NCBI GenBank assembly: GCA_937952895.1
Contig: CALFYC010000125.1
Location: forward strand, 1 to 19,121
DNA length: 19,121 bases
Source: an uncultured Neisseriaceae bacterium
GTDB lineage: Bacteria; Pseudomonadota; Gammaproteobacteria; Burkholderiales; UBA11063
Direction: 5' to 3'
Positions 7,791 to 14,427 of this stretch are shown here, piece by piece (the stretch's first letter is position 1; each line of letters opens with the position of its first letter). A program made the position numbers and the translations under genes. Below the pieces are notes generated by a model. The model was not told the DNA's origin. It searched no databases and saw nothing but the letters and a program-made list of their open reading frames with translations.

Positions 7791-9911
7791 TTAAACATTA
7801 AACATTGCGACTTTTGCAACAAATTCGCAATTACTTAAACTTAACATTAAATTATCAAGCTGTTCTTTATTTGCAACCCCTAAAGTTACTTTTACTGAAA
7901 CTGTATTATTATCAAATGGCTCTTGAATAATGTCTTCCATATTAATATTATGGGATGAAATCACTTCAGCAAATTTCATGAAAACACCAAGTCGATTAAA
8001 CAGAAATACATGTAACCTGGCAAGAAAAATTTTTCCTACACTATTTATTATATTAACTAAAGTTAAATTATCAAGCCCTATAGCTCGATTTTGTCGACAA
8101 GTTTGGGTGTGTAATAGTAATTCACCAGCACGTGTTATTTTCGCAAGTATGGGATACCCAGGAATTGGTAAGCATTCATTATCTTGAATAATTCGAATCG
8201 GACAATTTTGAAGGTCAATATTTAATGCTTTATCATGCGGTATTTCAAGAATTTGTTTTACAATTTCTAATGTTGGCGTTGTACCAGTTCCGGCACGATG
8301 CTCTAATTCACTATAATTAATTTTTGGATAATATTTATTACACAGTATGGATAACTCTTTTTCATTGATTTCTTGATTTTGTCCTGCTAAAGTTAATCCA
8401 ATATTTATGAGTTTAATCCCATTACTAATACCTTCATCATATTTTTGTTCTTTAAAATATTGCTTGATTTTACTAATTGCCTTACCTGAAACTGCAATTT
8501 CTAACCAACTATCACTAGGTTCAACTTCTGCCTTGGTTATTATTTCTACAATATCACCATTTTCTAATTTACTATTAAGTTTTACAAGTTTCTGATTTAC
8601 TTTAGCTTGACTACAATGATTGCCAACATCCGTATGCACATAATAAGCAAAATCAAGGGGTGTTGCACCTTTAGGTAGTAAGATGATTTTACCTTTTGGG
8701 GTAAATACATAGATGTCATCAGGAAGCAAATCACGTTTTAGACTTTTTAGAAACTCATCCGCTGAAAAGCTTGCTGATTGAATATCTAATATATGATTAA
8801 TCCAGCTTGAAGTTGATTGATTGGATGAAATGATTTCTTCTTCATTCTGATTTCTAAGCCATTGGCTAATTATTCCGTTTTCTGCAACCTCTTCCATTGC
8901 CTCGGTTCGAATATGGATTTGTAAATGAGTGCCTTTGGGTCCCATAATTGTCGAATGTAATGATTGATAGCCATTACTTTTAGGAATTGCAATATAATCT
9001 TTAAATTTTCCAGGAAGTGGCTGATATAAATTATGTAAAATCCCTAGCGTTAAATAGCAGTCACGAATAGTTTTTACCAAAACTTTGATTTCCACAGCAT
9101 CATAAACTTGGTTAAAATTTTGATGACGTCTAACCATTCGGCGATATAAATTATAAACTGCTCGTTCATGGTTAACTAATTGTGCTACGATTCCATTTGA
9201 TTTTAATGCACCTTCAATATTTGACAATATATTTTCAACAACAGGATTTCGGCTTTTCTGTGCTGATGAAATTGCTTTAGATAAAATAGCATAACGAGTA
9301 GGGTGTAAATGACGAAAACTCTCGTCGGCTAATTGCGTGTGAATTTTGTGTAAGCCAATTTTATTAGCAATTGGCACATAAATTTCCATGGTTTCAAGAG
9401 CAATTCTTCGGCGTTTAACCTCATTCATTGAAGATAAAGTTAACATGTTATGTAGCCGATCAGCAAGTTTAATTAAAATTACTCGAATATCTTTAGCCAT
9501 AGCCAAAACAACTTTGCGGAAATACTCAGCATGTGCAATTTCTTCTGATTCAAAGTTTAATTTTTCAAGTTTAGTAACTCCATCAACTAATTCGGCAATG
9601 TTATTTCCGAAAATTTGTTCAAGATCAGCTTTTGTAACTGAAGTATCTTCAACAACATCGTGTAAAATCGCACCAGCAATACTATTTGCATCTAATCCCC
9701 AATCGGCTACAATGGTTGCAACTTCGGTTGGGTGTGTAATATATGGTTCACCGCTTTTACGTTTTTGCTTGTAATGTGCGTGGCTCGCAACTTCAAAGGC
9801 TAGTTTAATGACTTTAGACTGTGTATTATTTAGACGCTTTTTGGCTTCATTAAATAAGGTTAATTTCTTTTCTTCTACCAATTCATTATAAATGCCATAA
9901 TCCAAGTCCAT
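7791..9911 (-). CDS. spoT: SpoT-type RSH protein: ppGpp hydrolase with a degenerate synthetase domain
   Basis: 706 aa with the full RelA/SpoT long architecture. The HD hydrolase domain (about 40-200) keeps all metal and substrate residues I can check: Arg51, His60, His84-Asp85, Glu88-Asp89, and Asp151/Asn155 in DRLHNM. The synthetase domain (about 230-352) keeps the loop FKDYIAIP (303-310), NGYQSLH and Asp271. It has lost other expected residues. The catalytic Glu of the E-h-Q-I-R-T motif is Gln331 (LQIHIRT), the His of GVAAHW is Gln350 (GIISQW), and the Arg of D-x-x-A-x-R is Lys276. TGS is about 398-460, a cysteine-containing RIS/ZFD region about 575-606, and ACT about 630-706. By family knowledge it should remove ppGpp and probably not make it, implying a separate synthetase elsewhere. 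It lies 21 bases after rpoZ and 8 before lon. Confidence 0.96.
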   Translation of the reverse strand: MDLDYGIYNELVEEKKLTLFNEAKKRLNNTQSKVIKLAFEVASHAHYKQKRKSGEPYITHPTEVATIVADWGLDANSIAGAILHDVVEDTSVTKADLEQIFGNNIAELVDGVTKLEKLNFESEEIAHAEYFRKVVLAMAKDIRVILIKLADRLHNMLTLSSMNEVKRRRIALETMEIYVPIANKIGLHKIHTQLADESFRHLHPTRYAILSKAISSAQKSRNPVVENILSNIEGALKSNGIVAQLVNHERAVYNLYRRMVRRHQNFNQVYDAVEIKVLVKTIRDCYLTLGILHNLYQPLPGKFKDYIAIPKSNGYQSLHSTIMGPKGTHLQIHIRTEAMEEVAENGIISQWLRNQNEEEIISSNQSTSSWINHILDIQSASFSADEFLKSLKRDLLPDDIYVFTPKGKIILLPKGATPLDFAYYVHTDVGNHCSQAKVNQKLVKLNSKLENGDIVEIITKAEVEPSDSWLEIAVSGKAISKIKQYFKEQKYDEGISNGIKLINIGLTLAGQNQEINEKELSILCNKYYPKINYSELEHRAGTGTTPTLEIVKQILEIPHDKALNIDLQNCPIRIIQDNECLPIPGYPILAKITRAGELLLHTQTCRQNRAIGLDNLTLVNIINSVGKIFLARLHVFLFNRLGVFMKFAEVISSHNINMEDIIQEPFDNNTVSVKVTLGVANKEQLDNLMLSLSNCEFVAKVAMFNV

Positions 9912-9932
9912 ACTAATTACTCGATTAAGGTT

Positions 9933-10139
9933 TTATTCAATAGTTTGAAGTATTTGCGAGTCAACTAGGCTTGCTGCAATTTCCCTTAAGGCTAATACTG
10001 TTGGCTTGTCACCTTCTGTGTCTCCCAATAAAGTAGGGTTTCCATTTTCAATTTGACGTGCTCTAAGAGCTGCAATTAGTGTCATGTTAAATCGATTGTC
10101 AATATTGTCCATACAATCAGCTACAGTAAAACGCGCCAT
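9933..10139 (-). CDS. rpoZ: RNA polymerase omega subunit
   Basis: 68 aa, shorter than the 91-aa E. coli protein but usual for short omega subunits. It aids assembly of RNA polymerase by latching onto beta prime. The N-terminus MARFTVADCMDNIDNRF matches the family (MAR-h-T-h-.D....I.NRF), and DKPTVLALREIA (44-55) is the conserved second helix. In E. coli residues 2-5 (ARVT) line ppGpp site 1 between omega and beta prime; here they are ARFT, so the site is probably present with one change. A strong AGGAG ribosome site lies seven bases before the ATG. It sits between gmk (43-base gap) and spoT (21-base gap), the classic arrangement linking omega with ppGpp turnover. Confidence 0.96.
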   Translation of the reverse strand: MARFTVADCMDNIDNRFNMTLIAALRARQIENGNPTLLGDTEGDKPTVLALREIAASLVDSQILQTIE

Positions 10140-10182
10140 AGTAACACTCCTAATAGTAAGTATAAAAAAGTAATTTTATTAA

Positions 10183-10773
10183 CTAAGATTTATTTTTGGA
10201 TAATCTGTAAGAACGTATTATACTATATAAATCCTGTAGGGCTGTAGTAAAATTATCATTGATAATTATGTGGTCGAATTCATTAACATGAGACATGTCG
10301 TCAGCAGCTTGGCTCAGACGTTGTTCAATGACTTCTTTACTGTCAGTGTTACGTGATTCAAGTCTTAGTCTCAGGGCTTCTATTGATGGCGGTAGAATGA
10401 AGATTGAAACAGAGGTTGGCATTATTTGTCGGACCTGAGCTGCGCCTTGCCAGTCAATTTCTAAAATAGTATCGTAACCATTTTCAAGAAAATTAGTAAT
10501 TGTATCAATTCTAGTGCCATAGTAGTTGCCAAAAACATCTGCATATTCAAGAAATTTACCTTGTTCTATATCCTGATTAAATTGATTTTTATTGGTAAAA
10601 AAATATTCGACACCATTGGTTTCCCCAATGCGTGGAGTTCTGGTTGTGTGTGAAATAGATACTTGGATTCTAGGATCCAATTTACAAAGTGCATCTACTA
10701 ATGAAGATTTTCCTGCACCAGATGGCGCAGAAATTACAAATACATTGTTAATATTAGATTGTTTTTTTTCCAT
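10183..10773 (-). CDS. gmk: Guanylate kinase
   Basis: 196 aa, near the usual 200-207. It phosphorylates GMP (and dGMP) to GDP with ATP, feeding GTP and ppGpp pools in the cytoplasm. The P-loop is APSGAGKSS (16-24). The GMP-binding region contains SHTTRTPRIGE (41-51), GVEYFF (54-59) and the EYADVFGNYYGT stretch (76-87). ILEIDWQGA (103-111) is the catalytic strand, and the lid includes RLRLESR (135-141). It is the first gene of the minus-strand run, 64 bases from the divergently read tatD, so its promoter probably lies in that gap. The ribosome site is weak: AGGA about 12 bases before ATG. Confidence 0.97.
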   Translation of the reverse strand: MEKKQSNINNVFVISAPSGAGKSSLVDALCKLDPRIQVSISHTTRTPRIGETNGVEYFFTNKNQFNQDIEQGKFLEYADVFGNYYGTRIDTITNFLENGYDTILEIDWQGAAQVRQIMPTSVSIFILPPSIEALRLRLESRNTDSKEVIEQRLSQAADDMSHVNEFDHIIINDNFTTALQDLYSIIRSYRLSKNKS

Positions 10774-10837
10774 AATGGCGGTTAATCCTGTAGAATAACT
10801 ATTTCAGTATGATATTTTATCAAAAAAGGTAAACCAA
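10774..10837. promoter_or_regulatory. Divergent promoter region between gmk and tatD
   Basis: These 64 bases separate two oppositely read operons, so they should hold the start signals for both. On the plus strand, TATGAT at 10808-10813 is a reasonable -10 box for tatD, but no good -35 sits at standard spacing. On the minus strand, TTGATA followed 16 bases later by TAGTTA is a possible gmk promoter. The tatD ribosome site is clear: AAAAAGGT, seven bases before ATG. Promoter positions are inferred by eye only. Confidence 0.4.
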
Positions 10838-11620
10838 ATGTTTGTTGATTCACATTGCCATTTAAATTTTCCTGAATTATACAACTATTTAGACATATAT
10901 TTAAATGAAATGAAACAGAATAAAGTAGATTATGCTCTTTGTGTTGGAACAAGACCTGAGAATTTAGATCCAATAGTTAAATTAGCAAATCAAAAGCCAA
11001 ATATTTTTGCATCAGTTGGAATTCATCCTGATGAAAAATTAGAAAATTTTGAATTTAATTCTGAGTTTTTGCTAAAATATGTAAATAATCCTAAAGTGGT
11101 TGCAATTGGTGAGACCGGTCTAGATTACTATTCTATCAAAGAAGATGACATGTCTTGGCAGCATCAGCGATTTGTTACGCATATTGAGGTGGCAAAAATT
11201 TCTAATTTACCCTTAATTATACATACACGTGAATCTGTGGCTGATACGATAAATATGTTGCATGAGAATGGTGCATCAAAAGTAGGTGGCGTTATGCATT
11301 GTTTTACCGAAACTTTAGAATATGCTAAAAAATGCCTAGATTTGGGATTTTATATTTCAATTTCAGGAATTGTTACATTTAAGAATGCTGGTGTGGTTAA
11401 AGAGGTTGCTAAGTATGTTCCGTTAGATCGATTATTGATTGAAACTGATTCTCCATTTTTAGCTCCAGTGCCTTATCGTGGAAAATTAAATCATCCAGCA
11501 TTGGTTATTCATACTGCTGGAACTATTGCTGAATTAAAAAGCGTTGATGTGTATCAAATCGCTGAAGCAACAACAGGTAATTTTTTTAATTTATTTAAAA
11601 AAGCTAAAAAACTAAATTAA
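10838..11620 (+). CDS. tatD: TatD-family metal-dependent hydrolase / 3'-5' DNase
   Basis: 260 aa with the TIM-barrel amidohydrolase pattern of TatD/YcfH proteins. Metal ligands are His6 and His8 (DSHCHL), Glu92 (GETGLDY), His129 (IIHTRES), His154 (MHCFTE) and Asp204 (ETDSPFL), all present. Family members in E. coli are Mg-dependent 3'-5' exonucleases involved in DNA repair and peroxide resistance; several paralogues exist in most proteobacteria, so this could equally be named ycfH. It is the first gene of the plus-strand operon, preceded by a good AAAGGT ribosome site and followed by cmk after 24 bases. Confidence 0.93.
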   Translation: MFVDSHCHLNFPELYNYLDIYLNEMKQNKVDYALCVGTRPENLDPIVKLANQKPNIFASVGIHPDEKLENFEFNSEFLLKYVNNPKVVAIGETGLDYYSIKEDDMSWQHQRFVTHIEVAKISNLPLIIHTRESVADTINMLHENGASKVGGVMHCFTETLEYAKKCLDLGFYISISGIVTFKNAGVVKEVAKYVPLDRLLIETDSPFLAPVPYRGKLNHPALVIHTAGTIAELKSVDVYQIAEATTGNFFNLFKKAKKLN

Positions 11621-11644
11621 AATTTTTAAGAATGATTGATTAAC

Positions 11645-12304
11645 ATGGAAAAAGTCAAAATAATTACTATAGACGGACCAGCCTCATCCGGAAAAGGTAC
11701 CATTGCTAAAATTATTGCCAAAAAGTTGGGTTTTAATTATTTAGATTCGGGCGCAATTTATCGTGTAATAGGGTTAATTGCGAAACAGAATAATTTAACT
11801 GATAAAGATTTAGATAAATTAGTTGAACTAACTAAAAGTTCGACTTTAAAGTTTGATGGGGATAAAATTTCGTTAAATGGTGAGGATGTAAGTTTATCCA
11901 TTCGCGAAGAAGAGGTTGGAATGTTAGCGTCAAGTTTTGGTGCCATATCAATAATTAGAAAGTCAGTTCTTGATTTACAGAGATCTTTTGCAATTCTACC
12001 AGGATTAGTCACTGATGGTCGTGACATGGGTAGTGTTATTTTTCCAGATGCCGATCTTAAGGTTTTTTTAACAGCTTCAGCAGAGGAGCGGGCAAATCGC
12101 AGAGTTAGGCAGTTGCATATGATGGATAGACCTGATATAATATCGAGCGTTTTGAAGGATATTCTAGTGCGTGACAAGCAGGATATGGAGCGAGATATTG
12201 CTCCACTTGGTTATGATTCAAGCTTTATGCTATTAGATAATTCAAAATTATCAGTTGATGATACGGTTAACCAGATAATTGATTGGTTTAACAAAAAACA
12301 TTGA
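11645..12304 (+). CDS. cmk: Cytidylate kinase
   Basis: Phosphorylates CMP and dCMP using ATP, supplying CTP/dCTP and recycling CMP from RNA and from CMP-sugar reactions. With the ATG start at 11645 it is 219 aa (usual about 220-230). The P-loop is DGPASSGKGT (10-19), the substrate motif LDSGAIYR (33-40), and VTDGRDMGSVIFPDA (122-136) is the diagnostic cmk motif; the lid RRVRQLHM is at 152-159. The frame is also open from TTG at 11636, three codons earlier, but family members begin just before the first beta strand, so ATG is preferred. A weak AAGAA lies about 12 bases upstream. The cmk-rpsA-ihfB order is widely conserved in Beta- and Gammaproteobacteria. Confidence 0.96.
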   Translation: MEKVKIITIDGPASSGKGTIAKIIAKKLGFNYLDSGAIYRVIGLIAKQNNLTDKDLDKLVELTKSSTLKFDGDKISLNGEDVSLSIREEEVGMLASSFGAISIIRKSVLDLQRSFAILPGLVTDGRDMGSVIFPDADLKVFLTASAEERANRRVRQLHMMDRPDIISSVLKDILVRDKQDMERDIAPLGYDSSFMLLDNSKLSVDDTVNQIIDWFNKKH

Positions 12305-12318
12305 CTGATTTAATTGGT

Positions 12319-12342
12319 GGTTAAGGAAATCTTAACTTTTTT
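12319..12342 (+). terminator. Weak rho-independent terminator or attenuator between cmk and rpsA
   Basis: GTTAAG (12320-12325), a GAAAT loop and CTTAAC (12331-12336) form a 6 bp stem, directly followed by six T residues (12337-12342). The form is that of an intrinsic terminator, but the stem is short and AT-rich, so it probably lets some transcription through to rpsA. It lies 15 bases after the cmk stop. Confidence 0.5.
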
Positions 12343-12377
12343 ACTTAATTTTTTTATTTAAAGATATATATAATATT
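12343..12377 (+). promoter_or_regulatory. rpsA translation leader: AU-rich with no strong Shine-Dalgarno
   Basis: The bases before the rpsA ATG are almost all A and T. The only ribosome-site-like element is AAAGA about 12 bases upstream, unlike the clear GGAG/AAGG sites of most genes here. In E. coli the rpsA leader also lacks a strong Shine-Dalgarno and is read well only with free S1, which represses its own mRNA. This leader fits that pattern, but the repression itself is inferred. Confidence 0.45.
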
Positions 12378-14048
12378 ATGGAAAATTTCGCAAGTTTATT
12401 TGAGCAACATTTATCACAACTAGATTTCAGTGAAGGCGATGTAGTTAACGCTGAAGTGGTTTCAATTGATAATAAATACGTAACAGTTAATGCTGGATTA
12501 AAATCTGAATCAATTATTCCCATTAGTGAATTTAAAAATGAACATGGAGAATTAGAAGTAAAGGTTGGTGATAAAACACAAGTTGCAATCGAAGCCATCG
12601 AAGATGGTTATGGCGAAACAAGATTATCTCGTGATAAAGCTCGAAGAATGGCAGCATGGACTGAATTGGAAGAGGCCTTAGAAAGTGGCGTGGTTCTATC
12701 TGGTGCAATTTATGGTAGAGTTAAAGGTGGTTTAGGCGTGATGTATAAAAACGTTCGTTTATTCCTTCCAGGTTCATTATTAGATGTAAGAACTGTTAGA
12801 GATTTTGCACCTTATGAAGATAAAGATGTAGAGTTTAAAGTTATTAAAGTAGATCGTCGTCGTAATAATATTGTTATCTCGAGGAAAGCTGTATTAGTAG
12901 AACGTAGTGGTGAAGATAATAAAGCAATTGTAGAGAGAATGCAAGAAGGTAATGTTGTTAAAGGTATTGTTAAGAATATTACTGATTACGGTGCTTTCGT
13001 CGATCTTGGTGGAATTGATGGTTTATTATATATTACAGATTTATCTTGGAAGCGTATTAAACATCCATCAGAAGTTTTAACTGTTGGCCAAGAGGTTGAA
13101 GCTCGTATTTTACGCTTTGATCAAGAAAAACACAGAGTGTCACTTGGTTTAAAACAATTATCGAATGATCCATGGGAAGGTATTGCTGATCGTTACCCAA
13201 TTGGAACTCGTTTATTCGGAAAAGTTTCAAATATTACTGATTACGGTGCATTTATTGAAATCGAAAATGGTATTGAAGGTTTAGTTCACGTATCTGAAAT
13301 GGATTGGACAAATAAAAATGTAAGTCCTTCAAAAGTTGTAAAGCTTGGTGATGAAGTTCAAGTTCAAATTTTAGAAATTGATGGCAGTAAACGTCGTATT
13401 AGCCTTGGGTTAAAACAGTGCTATGCAAACCCTTGGATTGAATTTGCTGAAAAGCATAATAAGGGTGACAAGATTTCTGGGTCAATCCGTTCAATTACTG
13501 ATTTTGGATTATTTGTTGGTTTAGATGGTGGTATTGATGGTCTTATCCATGTTTCAGATATCTCTTGGTCATTAACCGGTGATGCAGCTATTCGTAACTA
13601 TAAAAAAGGTCAAGAAATTGAAGCGTTGATTATTTCAATTGATGTTGAAAAAGAACGTATTGCCTTAGGTATTAAACAATTAGACAATGATCCATATGCA
13701 TTATTTTTGAATAATAATGATAAAGGTTCATTAGTTAATGCTAAGGTGAAATCAGTTACTAGTGCTGAGGCTATTCTTGAATTAACTGATGGGGTTGAAG
13801 CAACTCTAGCGGCAAAAGAAGCCTCAACAGAAAAAGTTGATGATTTAACTCAAGTTCTCAAAGAGGGTGATGAAGTTGAAGTAATGATAACTAATATTGA
13901 TAAAAAATATCGTACAATAAACGTTTCGATAAAAGCTAAAGATGCCAAAGAAGAGGCTGAAGCAATCAAGAAAGTTAGAAATGCAGAGAAGTCTTCTGGA
14001 ACTACAAGTCTTGGTGCCTTATTGCAAGATAAGTTCTCACAAGAATAA
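12378..14048 (+). CDS. rpsA: 30S ribosomal protein S1
   Basis: 556 aa, matching the 557-aa E. coli protein. It binds AU-rich mRNA leaders and brings them to the 30S subunit. Six S1 (OB-fold) repeats are visible at about 20-86, 105-171, 190-259, 275-346, 362-433 and 448-519. Repeats 3-5 are the most canonical, each with an ITDYGAF-like or ITDFGLF core and a H-V-S-x-h-x-W or I-T-D-L-S-W element. Repeats 1-2 are the divergent ribosome-binding pair, as usual, and repeat 6 is also divergent. The C-terminal tail is charged (KDAKEEAEAI). Codon use and gene order (cmk upstream, ihfB nine bases downstream) are typical. Expression is probably high and autoregulated. Confidence 0.99.
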   Translation: MENFASLFEQHLSQLDFSEGDVVNAEVVSIDNKYVTVNAGLKSESIIPISEFKNEHGELEVKVGDKTQVAIEAIEDGYGETRLSRDKARRMAAWTELEEALESGVVLSGAIYGRVKGGLGVMYKNVRLFLPGSLLDVRTVRDFAPYEDKDVEFKVIKVDRRRNNIVISRKAVLVERSGEDNKAIVERMQEGNVVKGIVKNITDYGAFVDLGGIDGLLYITDLSWKRIKHPSEVLTVGQEVEARILRFDQEKHRVSLGLKQLSNDPWEGIADRYPIGTRLFGKVSNITDYGAFIEIENGIEGLVHVSEMDWTNKNVSPSKVVKLGDEVQVQILEIDGSKRRISLGLKQCYANPWIEFAEKHNKGDKISGSIRSITDFGLFVGLDGGIDGLIHVSDISWSLTGDAAIRNYKKGQEIEALIISIDVEKERIALGIKQLDNDPYALFLNNNDKGSLVNAKVKSVTSAEAILELTDGVEATLAAKEASTEKVDDLTQVLKEGDEVEVMITNIDKKYRTINVSIKAKDAKEEAEAIKKVRNAEKSSGTTSLGALLQDKFSQE

Positions 14049-14057
14049 GAGTAGACT

Positions 14058-14345
14058 ATGAATCGTTCTAATATAGTTGCAAGGCTCTCAGAATTATATC
14101 CCAAAATTAGTCGTAAGGAAATTGATGGATTGGTTCGTGATATATTAGGTCTTGTAACTAAAAATATAATTTCAGGTAAAAGGGTAGAGATTCGTGGCTT
14201 TGGTTGTTTTTCTTTAAAGGCAAGACAAGCCGGAACTGTAAGAAACCCTCGTGAAGGGATTAATATTCCTTCAAAGCAAAGACACGTAGTCTATTTCCGT
14301 CCTGGAAAAAATTTGAAAGAGCGGGTTAATCAGTGCTTTAGATAA
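14058..14345 (+). CDS. ihfB: Integration host factor, beta subunit
   Basis: 95 aa, the usual length. With IhfA it forms a heterodimer that bends DNA sharply at specific sites in replication, recombination and promoter control. The HU/IHF fold is complete: N-terminal helices (1-40), VEIRGFGCFSL (43-53), the DNA-intercalating beta-arm RNPREG (62-67, with Pro64 as the intercalating residue) and YFRPGKNLKERVN (79-91). The ribosome site TAAGAG overlaps the rpsA stop region, only 9 bases separate the genes, and co-expression with rpsA is likely. IhfA is not in the window. HU is less likely given the IHF-beta-like N-terminus and the rpsA neighbour. Confidence 0.95.
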   Translation: MNRSNIVARLSELYPKISRKEIDGLVRDILGLVTKNIISGKRVEIRGFGCFSLKARQAGTVRNPREGINIPSKQRHVVYFRPGKNLKERVNQCFR

Positions 14346-14346
14346 T

Positions 14347-14383
14347 TAATATATAGTCCAATTTAATATTGGGCTATATATTA
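14347..14383 (+). terminator. Long stem-loop after ihfB, probable transcript end
   Basis: Arms AATATATAGTCCAAT (14348-14362) and ATTGGGCTATATATT (14368-14382) pair over 15 positions with one G-U wobble and a 5-base loop; flanking T14347 and A14383 can add a pair. It lies directly after the ihfB stop. There is no clean U-tract, so it is either an imperfect terminator or a 3'-end stabilising hairpin. It marks the boundary between the housekeeping operon and the polysaccharide operon. Confidence 0.5.
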
Positions 14384-14427
14384 GCACTAATAATTTTCAC
14401 TATAGTGCTAGTTTTAACGGAGTCTAA
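14384..14427 (+). promoter_or_regulatory. Candidate promoter/operator region before the polysaccharide operon
   Basis: A second inverted repeat, AGCACTA (from base 14383) and TAGTGCT (14403-14409), has a 13-base spacer and could be an operator or a weak hairpin. TATAGT at 14401-14406 or TAATTT at 14391-14396 are possible -10 boxes; the latter lies 16 bases after TTGGGC inside the preceding stem-loop. A strong ribosome site, ACGGAG, lies five bases before the ATG at 14428. The promoter assignment is weak; the ribosome site is clear. Confidence 0.35.

Noticed and set aside
7930..9774. Plus-strand open frames opposite spoT (7930-8187, 8407-8595, 9388-9774).
   Set aside because: Antisense shadows of a complete, well-recognised gene.
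7791..9911. Possibility that the RSH gene is relA rather than spoT.
   Set aside because: RelA proteins have a decayed HD domain; here the HD residues are intact, the loop is FKD-type and the gene follows rpoZ.
10592..10973. Plus-strand frame over gmk and minus-strand frame over the tatD start.
   Set aside because: Each overlaps the core motifs of gmk or tatD and has no independent support.
11636..11644. TTG start three codons before the cmk ATG.
   Set aside because: The extra residues are not expected in the family and ATG at 11645 fits the conserved N-terminus.
12369..12374. Perfect TATAAT four bases before the rpsA ATG.
   Set aside because: Transcription from it would start inside the coding region and there is no -35 at proper spacing; in such AT-rich DNA it is expected by chance.
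11758..14104. Minus-strand open frames opposite cmk, rpsA and ihfB.
   Set aside because: Shadows of highly conserved genes; no ribosome site or motif.
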